A stretch of 37,965 nucleotides of DNA from SKVR01 sp964491395 (GTDB lineage: Bacteria > Bacteroidota > Bacteroidia > Bacteroidales > UBA7960), in contig CAZBGI010000034.1 of the NCBI GenBank assembly GCA_964491395.1, forward strand, positions 1 through 37,965, in the 5' to 3' direction. Positions 1 to 8,138 of this stretch are shown here, piece by piece; within the stretch, counting starts at the first letter, position 1, and each line of letters begins with the position of its first letter. The translations under genes and the position numbers were made by a program. The notes below the pieces were generated by a model. It saw only the letters and a list, made by a program, of their open reading frames with translations. It did not search any database and was not told where the DNA came from.

Positions 1-2
1 CG

Positions 3-71
3 TTGGATAACTTAACGGAAAGTGAAATAGAGAAAGTTAAAATGGTTATAAAAGAATTATTGGTAGATTGA
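3..71 (+). CDS. 3' end of an unidentified gene (partial)
   Basis: The reading frame is open from the window edge and ends at TGA 69-71, giving 22 residues that end in VIKELLVD. The short helical tail (ESEIEKVKMVIKELLVD) resembles the C-terminal helix of small helix-turn-helix regulators, but that is only a resemblance. Nothing else of the gene lies in the window, so no function can be assigned. Confidence 0.4.
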   Translation: MDNLTESEIEKVKMVIKELLVD

Positions 72-102
72 TAATAGATGGCTATACCAGAAACCTTGGT
101 TT

Positions 103-156
103 TTGAGGTTGAGGCTAAGGTTGAGATTGAGACTGAACCCTCCGCTTAACCGGAGG
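103..156. repeat. Degenerate GGTTGA-type repeat plus small hairpin
   Basis: Between about 103 and 135 the plus strand carries near-tandem six-base words (gaggtt, gaggct, aaggtt, gagatt, gagact). It is followed by a hairpin with arms cctccg (139-144) and cggagg (151-156). The stretch encodes nothing convincing; the open frame through it reads as an arginine-leucine alternation typical of low-complexity DNA. Confidence 0.45.
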
Positions 157-181
157 AGGAAGGTGACCAGAGGAAGGCAAA

Positions 182-208
182 AAAAGTCCTGCCATCAGCA
201 GGACTTTT
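182..208 (-). terminator. Rho-independent terminator of the small secreted-protein gene
   Basis: Perfect inverted repeat: arms 182-192 and 198-208 (core gtcctgc / gcaggac) with a 5-nt loop. On the minus strand the stem is followed by a run of seven Ts (179-185 on plus are all A). It lies 34 bp past the stop of the minus-strand gene ending at 242. Confidence 0.75.
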
Positions 209-241
209 CAAAACAAAAACAAAAACAACAGAAACTACAAT

Positions 242-580
242 TTATCTGGCATTGCCACTGCCGGATTGTATTCTTTCTAAAATTATCAGTGAGTCCACTT
301 CAGGCTCTGCTACTTCCTTTTCTTCTTTTATCAAACCAGAAATGTCGATTAGAGAAGATGATGTCATGGGCCTGTTCTCAAGTCTTTCTTCCTTCAAAAC
401 TTCTTTGTAGTTGAAAGGGTGATTATCCTCCACCTCTTTTTCGCTAGCGTACACATATTCAATACAGGTTCCATGGGAAGTAATGAAAGTTAATTTGTGT
501 TCGGGAACTTTGGCTGTAAGAAAGTTGGGTGTCAGAAGCAGTACGAGGATACTACCTAATGTCATCATACTTGTTTTCAT
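242..580 (-). CDS. Small secreted protein of unknown function
   Basis: 112 residues when started at MKTSMMT (ATG at 580-578). The frame is open a further 26 codons upstream, but the internal start is chosen because it places a clear signal peptide at the N-terminus (MKTSMMTLGSILVLLLTPNF, cleavage probably after LTA). The mature part, about 90 residues, is acidic, has one cysteine, and has no motif I recognise. Its terminator lies immediately downstream and no neighbour shares its orientation, so it is a single-gene unit. It is probably exported to the periplasm. Function unknown. Confidence 0.6.
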   Translation of the reverse strand: MKTSMMTLGSILVLLLTPNFLTAKVPEHKLTFITSHGTCIEYVYASEKEVEDNHPFNYKEVLKEERLENRPMTSSSLIDISGLIKEEKEVAEPEVDSLIILERIQSGSGNAR

Positions 581-737
581 GGTAATTATTTTTTGGGTTA
601 TTGAACTTTTCTGGCTGTATGACGAAGTGAACCGGATGAATGTTACAGCAAGGATCAAAATCTGACCCTGCTTTGTGCAATTCGTTATTTTTGAGGCTAC
701 TTTACTACCTTTTTGATACTTTTGTTAACCGAGAGTC

Positions 738-2078
738 ATGATTCACAAATTCCTGGAAAATATAGAAAAGAATAAACTTTTTCATAAAGATGAAAAGGTT
801 CTGCTGGCCCTCAGTGGGGGTATGGATTCTGTTGTAATGGCTCATTTATTTCACATGGCTGGTTTCCATTTTTCTTTTGCACATTGCAATTTTCAATTAA
901 GAGGAAAAGCGTCTGATGAAGATGAAAAATTCGTTGAAGCGCTTGCCCGGGAATTTCAGGTAAAATGCTTTTCTAAATCCTTTGATACTTTAGCTTATGC
1001 TGCCCAACAGGGAATAAGTACACAAATGGCAGCAAGGGATCTTCGTTATGAATGGTTTGAAGAGTTGAGATCCGGACTGGGTTTTAATTACATAGCCACG
1101 GGCCATCACAAAGATGACCATTCAGAAACAGTCCTGGTGAATATGATCAGAGGAACCGGCCTGGCCGGACTACAGGGCATCAGACTAAAAAGAGGGTATA
1201 TCATCCGCCCCTTATGGGATTTTACCCGCAAAGAAATCAGCCGTTATTGCAATGAACATGAGATTCGTTACAGGGAAGATGCCACCAACGAGGAAACCAA
1301 ATATATCCGCAACAAGATCAGGCACCAGGTTGTCCCCCATTTAAAAGAGATTAATCCCTCCTTTAATGACAGTATGGTTAAACTTTCCTCCCTTGCTGAA
1401 CAAACCAACCAATTATTGCATTACTTGTTGGAAAAGGAATCAGGCAATTTTGTAAAGGAAAAAGGAGGAAAGCTGTGGATTGATATCAGTCGTTTACAAC
1501 GTTACCCTTCGGTAGCCCTGATTTTATATCAGTTGTTGCATCCTTACGGTTTTCAGGGGGCAATGATAGAGGAAATTGCTCATTCACTGGAAGGGCAACC
1601 CGGAAAGAAATTGTATTCGGCCACTCATCTGTGCTTGCGCGACCGGCAGCATTTAATTGTATCGCCATACGAGCAAAAGACAGATTTTCCACGAAAACAA
1701 ATTGGCAGGAATACACAAGAAGTAAGGTTCCCGGGAGGAAAGTTGCAATTGTATTTACATGATGCGTTTGCTATAGAGCAAATAAGAAAGGATCAAAACA
1801 TTGTCTATCTGGATGTTGATAAACTTCAATTTCCTCTTACGCTTCGAAATTTTGAGGATGGAGATTATTTTTACCCCTTTGGCATGTCAGGAAAAAAAAA
1901 ATTGAGCGACTTTTTTGTAGACGAGAAAGTACCTCTTACAAATAAAAAAAATATAGGGTTGCTTTGCAGTGGAGAGGATATTGTATGGGTTATTGGTATG
2001 CGTGCGGATGAAAGATACAGAATTACCAAACCTGTTGGTAAAGTATTGGAAATAAATTTTATTTCTCATTTAGAATGA
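738..2078 (+). CDS. tilS: tRNA(Ile)-lysidine synthase TilS
   Basis: TilS attaches lysine to C34 of the tRNA-Ile that carries a CAU anticodon, using ATP, so that it reads AUA. The 446-residue protein has the PP-loop motif SGGMDS at residues 26-31 and the family block TGHHKDDHSETVLVNMIRGT near residues 117-136. A C-terminal TilS domain follows (LRNFEDGDYFYPFGMSG..., then GMRADERYRIT near the end). The length is usual for Bacteroidota. The start is the only ATG in frame upstream of the PP-loop with a sensible spacing. TAnnTTTG-like -7 sequences occur at 686-693 and 717-724, but neither has a well-spaced -33 element. It is followed after 106 bp by dsbD in the same direction. Confidence 0.96.
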   Translation: MIHKFLENIEKNKLFHKDEKVLLALSGGMDSVVMAHLFHMAGFHFSFAHCNFQLRGKASDEDEKFVEALAREFQVKCFSKSFDTLAYAAQQGISTQMAARDLRYEWFEELRSGLGFNYIATGHHKDDHSETVLVNMIRGTGLAGLQGIRLKRGYIIRPLWDFTRKEISRYCNEHEIRYREDATNEETKYIRNKIRHQVVPHLKEINPSFNDSMVKLSSLAEQTNQLLHYLLEKESGNFVKEKGGKLWIDISRLQRYPSVALILYQLLHPYGFQGAMIEEIAHSLEGQPGKKLYSATHLCLRDRQHLIVSPYEQKTDFPRKQIGRNTQEVRFPGGKLQLYLHDAFAIEQIRKDQNIVYLDVDKLQFPLTLRNFEDGDYFYPFGMSGKKKLSDFFVDEKVPLTNKKNIGLLCSGEDIVWVIGMRADERYRITKPVGKVLEINFISHLE

Positions 2079-2184
2079 AACTATTAAATTTGCACTCCTT
2101 TTAATTTTATGTATGTTTATATTTAAATTGATATACGTTTAGCCAAACTTCTTTTCTTCACATTAAAACAGCGAAAAATATACT

Positions 2185-4254
2185 ATGAACCAAAAAGCAA
2201 AAATTACGGGATTGTTCAACCTGCTGATTTTACTGGCAGGATTGCTGCCATTGCATGCACAGATTCTGGAACCGGTAACCTGGAGTTTTTCACAGGAAAA
2301 AGTTTCAGAGAATACTTACCAGGTTAAGTTTACCGCCCATATCGATGAGGGTTGGTCAATATATGGGATTGATGTTCCTTCCGGTGGTCCTATACCCACA
2401 GGTTTTGAGTTTAATGAACCCGATGGTTACCGGTTTGCAGATGAACTTCAGGCTCCCCCTGCAGATACCAAATTTGATCCCAATTTTGACATGGATTTGT
2501 CCATGTATAGTGACAGGGAAGTAGTATTTTACCGCACGGTTGAGGTTCTTTCATCATCGCCGGTTACGGTAACAGGTGAACTCATGTTTATGAGTTGTGA
2601 TGCCACATCTTGTTTGCCACCCGACTATATAGAGTTTTCCTTTGACCTGCCCGGTCGTGACAAAGGAGCAGACCAACCAGTCGAAACGGAAACTCGTGAA
2701 ACGGAGACTGAAAAGTCAGCAGATGTTGAAGCTGAGCAAGAGGATGATACAGCAGCAGATTCTAATGAAGATGAGGAGCAATTAACGTATTCGCCGGAAG
2801 AAGAGGCTGAATCTGCACGTTCATTTTGGGGAATGTTTGTCACAGGCATTCTGGGTGGACTGCTTGCCTTGCTAACTCCTTGCGTTTTCCCGATGATACC
2901 GCTGACGGTGAGCTTTTTTCTCAGAAACTCTGAAAACCGCGCGCGCGCCATCCGTGATGCTTTATTTTATGGTTTTACTATTGTGTTTAGTTATGTAGTA
3001 TTGGGGCTTGCTATCAGTATGATTTTCGGCGCTGATACACTCAATGCCCTGGCCACCAGCCCCGGCTTTAATATTTTCTTTTTTGCCCTTTTGATATTCT
3101 TTGCCGCATCCTTTTTTGGTGCTTTTGAGCTCACCATGCCTGCAAGTTGGTCTACTGCCCTCGACAGCAAAGCTGACCAAACCGGAGGAGTATTGGGTGT
3201 CATTCTGATGGGATTTACTTTTGTATTGGTGTCTTTTTCCTGTACCGGGCCTATCGTAGGAACATTATTGGTGGATGCCGCCACAGGAGGAGACGTATTT
3301 GGGCCTGCTGTGGGAATGCTGGGATTCAGTCTTGCCCTGGCCATCCCTTTTAGTTTGTTTGCTGTTTTTCCTACAGCCCTCAAGTCTTTGCCCAAATCAG
3401 GTGGCTGGATGAATGCCGTGAAAGTGGTGCTGGGTTTTGTGGTATTGGCTTTCTCACTCAAGTTTCTTACTACAGCTGATTCCGTTGCTCAATGGGGAAT
3501 CCTTGATCGGGAAGTGTTTATCGTACTTTGGATTGCCATATTTTTACTCATGGGCTTATATCTTATAGGCAAAATAAAATTTGCGCACGACAGTGATTTA
3601 AAATATATGAGTGTTCCCCGACTGGTGTTGGCGATAATAACCTTTGCTTTTGTCTTTTATTTATTACCAGGATTGTGGGGAGCTCCACTGAAAGCAGTGA
3701 GCAGTTTTCTTCCTTCAGCTGTCACCCAGGATTTTGACCTGAGCAAAGGAGTGGCCGTATCGACTAGTACTGCCGGATCTGACATTTACGTGGGGGAAAG
3801 TGTAAAAGAAGGTCCGCACGGATTGATGGCTTTTACCGACTATGAGGAGGGAATGGTTGCTGCGCGCAAGGCGGGAAAACCTGTTTTTCTTGATTTTACC
3901 GGTCTGGGATGTGCCAACTGCCGAAAAATGGAAGCCGGAGTATGGTCCGACCCCAGAGTGCAACAGCGGCTGGCCAACGACTTTGTGAAGATATCCTTGT
4001 TTGTAGATGATCGCACGCCCCTGCCTGAAGATGAACAGTTTGTATCCTCTGCACTGGGACGTGAACGTACCATTCGCACCGTGGGGCAAAAATGGAGTGT
4101 TTTTCAGGCCGAGCGTTACAATATGAACACCCAGCCCTACTACGTAATCCTCAATCACGAGGAGGAATTGCTTGCCCCCCCCAGAGGCTACGATTTAAAT
4201 ATTGACACGTATATTGAGTTTCTGGAGGAAGGGAAGAGCAATTTTAATCCCTGA
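2185..4254 (+). CDS. dsbD: Thiol:disulfide interchange protein DsbD
   Basis: DsbD moves electrons from cytoplasmic thioredoxin across the inner membrane to periplasmic thiol proteins. Three parts are visible in 689 residues. A signal peptide (ending LLPLHA) is followed by a periplasmic N-domain with a cysteine pair, C138 and C143 (SCDATSC). Next comes a CcdA-like membrane domain of about eight helices with C233 in LTPCVFPMIP and C353 in FSCTGP. The C-terminal thioredoxin-like domain has C576-A-N-C579 (GLGCANCRKME). A strongly acidic linker (about residues 165-205) joins the first two parts. A TAAATTTG -7 sequence lies at 2085-2092 without a clear -33 partner. All catalytic cysteines are present. 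Confidence 0.94.
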   Translation: MNQKAKITGLFNLLILLAGLLPLHAQILEPVTWSFSQEKVSENTYQVKFTAHIDEGWSIYGIDVPSGGPIPTGFEFNEPDGYRFADELQAPPADTKFDPNFDMDLSMYSDREVVFYRTVEVLSSSPVTVTGELMFMSCDATSCLPPDYIEFSFDLPGRDKGADQPVETETRETETEKSADVEAEQEDDTAADSNEDEEQLTYSPEEEAESARSFWGMFVTGILGGLLALLTPCVFPMIPLTVSFFLRNSENRARAIRDALFYGFTIVFSYVVLGLAISMIFGADTLNALATSPGFNIFFFALLIFFAASFFGAFELTMPASWSTALDSKADQTGGVLGVILMGFTFVLVSFSCTGPIVGTLLVDAATGGDVFGPAVGMLGFSLALAIPFSLFAVFPTALKSLPKSGGWMNAVKVVLGFVVLAFSLKFLTTADSVAQWGILDREVFIVLWIAIFLLMGLYLIGKIKFAHDSDLKYMSVPRLVLAIITFAFVFYLLPGLWGAPLKAVSSFLPSAVTQDFDLSKGVAVSTSTAGSDIYVGESVKEGPHGLMAFTDYEEGMVAARKAGKPVFLDFTGLGCANCRKMEAGVWSDPRVQQRLANDFVKISLFVDDRTPLPEDEQFVSSALGRERTIRTVGQKWSVFQAERYNMNTQPYYVILNHEEELLAPPRGYDLNIDTYIEFLEEGKSNFNP

Positions 4255-4281
4255 TTTTGACCATTCCGCATTTTGAAAATC

Positions 4282-4319
4282 AAGTGGCCTTTCTTAGCGT
4301 TTTCTAAGAAAGGCCACTT
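4282..4319 (+). terminator. Terminator-like hairpin after dsbD
   Basis: Perfect 16-bp inverted repeat, arms 4282-4297 and 4304-4319 (aagtggcctttcttag / ctaagaaaggccactt) with a 6-nt loop, 28 bp past the dsbD stop. The bases after it (aatgtttt) run into the assembly gap, so the T-tract cannot be judged fully. The arms are unusually long and exact. Confidence 0.7.
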
Positions 4320-4327
4320 AATGTTTT

Positions 4328-4427
4328 NNNNNNNNNNNNNNNNNNNNNNNNNNNNNNNNNNNNNNNNNNNNNNNNNNNNNNNNNNNNNNNNNNNNNNNNN
4401 NNNNNNNNNNNNNNNNNNNNNNNNNNN
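4328..4427. other. Assembly gap (100 N)
   Basis: Exactly 100 undetermined bases, the usual placeholder for a scaffold join of unknown size. It lies between the dsbD terminator hairpin and a minus-strand open frame that enters it. Confidence 0.99.
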
Positions 4428-4518
4428 TCATCCAGGGTTCATCAAGGCTGTATTGCATTACTTCTCTTCGCTTGGTATCCATGAGCATCATCAGGGTTCC
4501 ATTTTGCAGGATTTGCAA
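4428..4518 (-). CDS. 5' part of an unidentified minus-strand ORF cut by the gap (partial)
   Basis: On the minus strand a frame is open from a TAA at 4530-4528 into the gap. It reads LQILQNGTLMMLMDTKRREV and continues MQYSLDEPWM. A start is possible at TTG (4518-4516) or at the ATG codons a few residues further on. The residue make-up looks protein-like, but only about 30 residues are visible. I do not recognise the family, and the stretch could instead be non-coding. Confidence 0.3.
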
Positions 4519-4569
4519 AAATCTGAATTAAACTGCAAAATCAGTGAATATTGATGCGTTTTTTTAAAT

Positions 4570-5916
4570 TTATTGCAATAAACTTTTTGTCCCATTTTCA
4601 TCGCGCCTGATCCAGAACCTGTCAACCCTCTTTCCTTGCAAATTGACTGCATCTATCCGCATGGTATTTGTACTTACATTGATTACCTGGTAAAGCTGGG
4701 AATTTTCATAATGCCTGGAAATCCAGGTGTGAGATTTGTCTGCCTCCTGCATTTCGCCTCCCGCAACAGATATCATATATACCGGAAGTTTACTTTCCCT
4801 TTCGGGATCCGGGTTGTACCCTCTTGCATATACCTGATCGTGCCCTTGCAATACCAGATCTACTTTGTATTGTTCAAGGAGAGGGAGGATTTCTTGCTGG
4901 AGCAATTCATTGTGCCGGTCTTTGCGTGCAGTGAAAACCGGATGATGCATAATTACAACAAGCCAGGGTTGCTTGTTTCCTGCAAGTATTCTCTTAAGCC
5001 AGCGCAATTGATTCTGGAAGTGCTCTTCCGAAACCTTTACTTCGTGGTTCAAATAAATATCCTGGGTAGCATTTCTTGAGGGAAAGTGGGTGTATAAAGA
5101 AACAATGCGTATGCCCGGATAATCATAATAGCAGGAGAGGTTTTTCAAACCAGGCGGGCCATTTTGAGGGAAATGGAAAGAACCATTCCATTGAGGGAAC
5201 AGCGTGTTTGCACTCTCGCCGGATATTTTCCGATGCTCCCCATCGCCCGGTACAGCAAGGGAAGGTATTTGTTGAAATAGCCAGTTGCCCGAATAAAACC
5301 ACTCGCCCCATGTGTCATCCGTGGCAGCACTGTTTACCATATTTCCCGTATGAACCATAAATTTTGCATCAGGATAGCCGATGGCAGCTTGTCGGTAAAT
5401 TCGGGGCGCATATTCGCGGATGTTTTCTTTGATATCTCCGAAATATAAAAAGCGAAAAGGTTGAAAAGACTGTGGTGCTGTACTTACCTGAAACCATTCT
5501 GAACGATGGTCTTTGCTTCCTACGCGAACCATGTAATTGGTGTGGGGCTTTAAATCAAGAAGTGTGGCTTTGAAATAATGGTCAAGGATGTTCTCATATC
5601 TTACCTGATGCACTTCGGCTTTTTGAATGTCTGTTTCTTCTTCTTTTACAGCAGATGTCCCGGCAATGGCCACTTCTGCATAACCCTCAATGATATTCTC
5701 TGAGGTTCTCCAGGAAATATTAATTTGCGTTGACGGGTCTTCGGACACGCTCTGAAATATCCTGTCGGGGCATACAGATGAATCATAATATCTTTCTATG
5801 ACAGGAATCGGATCGGACAGATCAAGATCCTCATCTCGTGATGATAAACAGGATGTAAACAGGAGAAGTGCAAAGATGCGGAGAAGGAGGATGGTTTGTC
5901 TGAACATGAGTTGCAT
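4570..5916 (-). CDS. Purple-acid-phosphatase-like metallophosphoesterase lipoprotein with altered metal ligands
   Basis: 448 residues. An N-terminal hydrophobic stretch ends in LLFTSC (C23), consistent with a lipoprotein; M4 is an alternative start. A fibronectin-III-like domain (about 60-150) precedes a calcineurin-like phosphoesterase domain, the arrangement of purple acid phosphatases, which cleave phosphate monoesters with a two-metal centre. The motif positions are recognisable but changed. GD at 160-161 is kept. The second motif reads TGNMVN (N192 where D is expected), the GNHE position reads GDGEH (224-228), and the last GHxH motif reads GHDQ (358-361). H324/H325 are kept. Three metal-ligand positions are therefore substituted, so activity is doubtful. 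The gene stands alone between the gap and a 230-bp spacer. Confidence 0.85.
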   Translation of the reverse strand: MQLMFRQTILLLRIFALLLFTSCLSSRDEDLDLSDPIPVIERYYDSSVCPDRIFQSVSEDPSTQINISWRTSENIIEGYAEVAIAGTSAVKEEETDIQKAEVHQVRYENILDHYFKATLLDLKPHTNYMVRVGSKDHRSEWFQVSTAPQSFQPFRFLYFGDIKENIREYAPRIYRQAAIGYPDAKFMVHTGNMVNSAATDDTWGEWFYSGNWLFQQIPSLAVPGDGEHRKISGESANTLFPQWNGSFHFPQNGPPGLKNLSCYYDYPGIRIVSLYTHFPSRNATQDIYLNHEVKVSEEHFQNQLRWLKRILAGNKQPWLVVIMHHPVFTARKDRHNELLQQEILPLLEQYKVDLVLQGHDQVYARGYNPDPERESKLPVYMISVAGGEMQEADKSHTWISRHYENSQLYQVINVSTNTMRIDAVNLQGKRVDRFWIRRDENGTKSLLQ

Positions 5917-6053
5917 TTTTTCATTTGACCAAAATAGCTTAGTTAAATAATGAATTGACCAATTATAAAGTTAAGGGGGAGGTCTGGATTCTTAATTAAT
6001 TCGTCTTATTATTGGTTTGATTCAGCTAAACTAATGTATGAAAAAATTTTGAC

Positions 6054-6134
6054 AAACCCTGTTAAAAAACAAGGCAGTTTGCCCATTGTTGGCATCCATT
6101 TTTATCAGATCAGACTAAGAGAGTAACAGGGTTT
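6054..6134 (-). terminator. Long-loop inverted repeat downstream of the M20 gene
   Basis: Arms aaaccctgtta (6054-6064) and taacagggttt (6124-6134) are perfect inverted repeats with a 59-nt interval that contains a small inner pair, ggca / tgcc. It starts 13 bp past the stop of the minus-strand amidohydrolase and is followed on that strand by a T-rich run. It may act as a 3'-end structure. Confidence 0.4.
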
Positions 6135-6146
6135 TTTCAGTAGGGT

Positions 6147-7340
6147 TTACCGCTCAAGCTCCTTTATTGCTGCCCAGGCCATCAATCCCATGCCGGTTTC
6201 CAGGGCTTTTTCATCAATATTGAAGGTTGGAGTGTGCACATTGGAGGTGATTCCCGCTTTCTCATTTCGGGTGCCTAACCGGTAAAAACACGCGGGAATT
6301 TTTTGGGAGTAAAAGGCAAAATCCTCGGCCGTCATAGACACATCAAGATCAACAATGTTTTCTTTACCCAGATACTCGCAAGCGCTTTGGTGAAAATCTG
6401 AAGTGAGCATTTCATCATTTTTCAGGAAAGGATACCCTTCTTTGATATCTACCTCACAGTTTCCTCCCATACTCACTGCCACACCCTGCGCAATGGTACG
6501 TATTTTCCGGTGAGCTTCGGCTCTCCATTCTTCATTGAAGGTACGGATTGTTCCATCCAGTTTTACTTCATCGGGAATAACATTCATCCTGCCTTCACCT
6601 ATCATTCTGCCAAAAGACAATACTGTAGGAACCCATGGCGTATTGTTTCTGCTTACAACTTGCTGAAGAGCTACTACAACATGTGAGGCAATGAGTACCG
6701 GGTCGATGCACAGATGGGGTGTTGCAGCATGGCCTCCTTTTCCTTTTACGGTGAGATACACCTCGTCGGTGGATGCCATGTAAATTCCTTTGCGGAAGCC
6801 CACTTTCCCGGCTTCAATCTGGGGTGCCACATGTTGGCCGAAGATTCCTGCCGGTACCGGGTTTTCCAAAGCACCTTCTCCTATCATCATTCTTGCTCCT
6901 CCCGGATAACTTTCTTCAGAAGGCTGGAAAATCAACCTGACAGTTCCACCCCAATATTCGCGTGTATTCTGGAGAATTTTTGCCGTTCCCAGCAACGATG
7001 CCATATGAGCATCATGTCCACAGGCGTGCATTACACCGGTGTTGGTTGACTTGAAGGGAAGATTGTTCACTTCCATGATGGGCAGGGCATCCATATCGGC
7101 ACGGAGTGCAATGGTTTTATTTCCCTCTTTCCTGCCATGAATGTGCCCCACGATACCCGTCGTGGCAATGCCGGCTTCGAAAGAAATACCATACTCCTTC
7201 AGTTTTTGCTGAATGAAAACTGAGGTTTTATGTTCCTGCATAGACAGCTCAGGGTTTTGATGCAAATGTCTTCTTACAAGCAGTATTTCATTGAACCAGG
7301 ATTTTGAAAGTGCTTGTATCTTTTCTTTTAAAGGCTGCAT
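6147..7340 (-). CDS. M20D-family amidohydrolase (N-acyl amino acid / hippurate hydrolase type)
   Basis: Family members hydrolyse N-acyl or peptide-like amide bonds with a two-metal site; the exact substrate is not readable here. The 397-residue protein has the metal-binding pattern in order: C107-G-H109 in MHACGHDAHMASLLG, E142/E143 in FQPSEES, H170 in GQH, and a late histidine in SNVHTPTFNID. The central dimerisation insert is present (GKGGHAATP). No signal peptide is seen, so it is probably cytoplasmic. It is transcribed divergently from the MBL-fold gene across 154 bp. Length and motif spacing are normal for the family. Confidence 0.9.
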   Translation of the reverse strand: MQPLKEKIQALSKSWFNEILLVRRHLHQNPELSMQEHKTSVFIQQKLKEYGISFEAGIATTGIVGHIHGRKEGNKTIALRADMDALPIMEVNNLPFKSTNTGVMHACGHDAHMASLLGTAKILQNTREYWGGTVRLIFQPSEESYPGGARMMIGEGALENPVPAGIFGQHVAPQIEAGKVGFRKGIYMASTDEVYLTVKGKGGHAATPHLCIDPVLIASHVVVALQQVVSRNNTPWVPTVLSFGRMIGEGRMNVIPDEVKLDGTIRTFNEEWRAEAHRKIRTIAQGVAVSMGGNCEVDIKEGYPFLKNDEMLTSDFHQSACEYLGKENIVDLDVSMTAEDFAFYSQKIPACFYRLGTRNEKAGITSNVHTPTFNIDEKALETGMGLMAWAAIKELER

Positions 7341-7434
7341 GGCTGAAGGTTGTTTTTTGATGGGTGCCTGAAAATATTGGCCCTGTAAAGATAAAGAAAT
7401 TCATAGTTTTGCCACCCTTGTTTTCTTTGCAGGA

Positions 7435-7463
7435 TTTTGGTTGGAAAAAAATCCGTAGGTTTG
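7435..7463 (+). promoter_or_regulatory. Possible promoter of the MBL-fold gene
   Basis: TAGGTTTG at 7456-7463 matches the Bacteroidota -7 element (TAnnTTTG). A TTTTG at 7435-7439 lies 16 bp upstream, shorter than the usual 19-21. Its position 31 bp before the start codon fits. A second -7-like word, TAGTTTTG, is at 7404-7411. Confidence 0.4.
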
Positions 7464-7494
7464 CCATTGAAAAACTCATCCAATTTTACAACCC

Positions 7495-8133
7495 ATGGTA
7501 CAAATAAAAACCATCCCTTTCAATCCATTCCAGGTAAACACCTATGTGCTTTATGATGAAACCGGCGAGTGTGCCATCATTGATGCTGCCTGCTATGGCG
7601 GGCATGAAGAAAAAATGCTGAAAGATTTTATTGAGCAGCAGAATCTGAAGCCCGTTTTGCTTGTCAATACCCATTGTCATATTGACCATATCCTGGGCAA
7701 TAATTTTGTGGCTGAAAACTGGTCTTTGAAACCCTTGATTCATAAGGACGGGACGGAGTTTCTGGCAAACGCCGTGGAATATGGACAAACCTTTGGTTTT
7801 GAAACGGACCCACCGGTAATGCCGGAAGAGTTTCTGACTGACGGACAGATAATACGTTTTGGGAATCAGGAGCTACAGGTTCTTGAAACGCCAGGGCATG
7901 CCGCCGGGAGTATCTGTTTGTATCACCGGAAAGAACAATTCGTGATCGCAGGTGATGTTTTGTTTCATAACAGTATTGGTCGCACGGATTTGCCCACAGG
8001 CAACTTTGAAACACTCATTCAGTCTATTCAGGTGAAATTGTTTACCCTTCCTGAGGAAACAAAGGTGTATTGTGGTCACGGGCCGACCACTTCCATCAGA
8101 GAAGAAAAACGAAACAATCCTTTTTTGAAATAA
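7495..8133 (+). CDS. MBL-fold metallo-hydrolase (glyoxalase II-like)
   Basis: 212 residues with the metallo-beta-lactamase-fold zinc motif THCHIDH at 59-65, followed by H135 (ETPGHAAGS), D154 (IAGDVLF) and H195 (YCGHGPTTS). These are all the ligands of a two-metal site. The pattern is that of hydroxyacylglutathione-hydrolase-like proteins, which cleave thioesters. The C-terminal substrate domain of true glyoxalase II is short or missing, so the substrate is uncertain. No signal peptide. It converges on the GT9 gene with only 5 bp between stops. Confidence 0.88.
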   Translation: MVQIKTIPFNPFQVNTYVLYDETGECAIIDAACYGGHEEKMLKDFIEQQNLKPVLLVNTHCHIDHILGNNFVAENWSLKPLIHKDGTEFLANAVEYGQTFGFETDPPVMPEEFLTDGQIIRFGNQELQVLETPGHAAGSICLYHRKEQFVIAGDVLFHNSIGRTDLPTGNFETLIQSIQVKLFTLPEETKVYCGHGPTTSIREEKRNNPFLK

Positions 8134-8138
8134 AACGG

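Noticed and set aside
103..414. Plus-strand ORF beginning with an arginine-leucine alternation
   Set aside because: The alternation is the translation of the degenerate GGTTGA repeat, and the rest is antisense to the secreted-protein gene and its terminator.
3715..4158. Minus-strand ORF of 147 codons inside dsbD
   Set aside because: Antisense to the thioredoxin domain of dsbD, with no recognised motif. Long shadow frames are common opposite real genes here.
4273..4554. Plus-strand ORF of 93 codons across gap 1
   Set aside because: Over a third of it is Ns, the first part lies over the terminator hairpin, and the rest is opposite the protein-like minus-strand frame.
4570..4581. 12-bp palindrome ttattgcaataa
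   Set aside because: It is made by the last codons and stop of the phosphoesterase gene and has no flanking T-tract.
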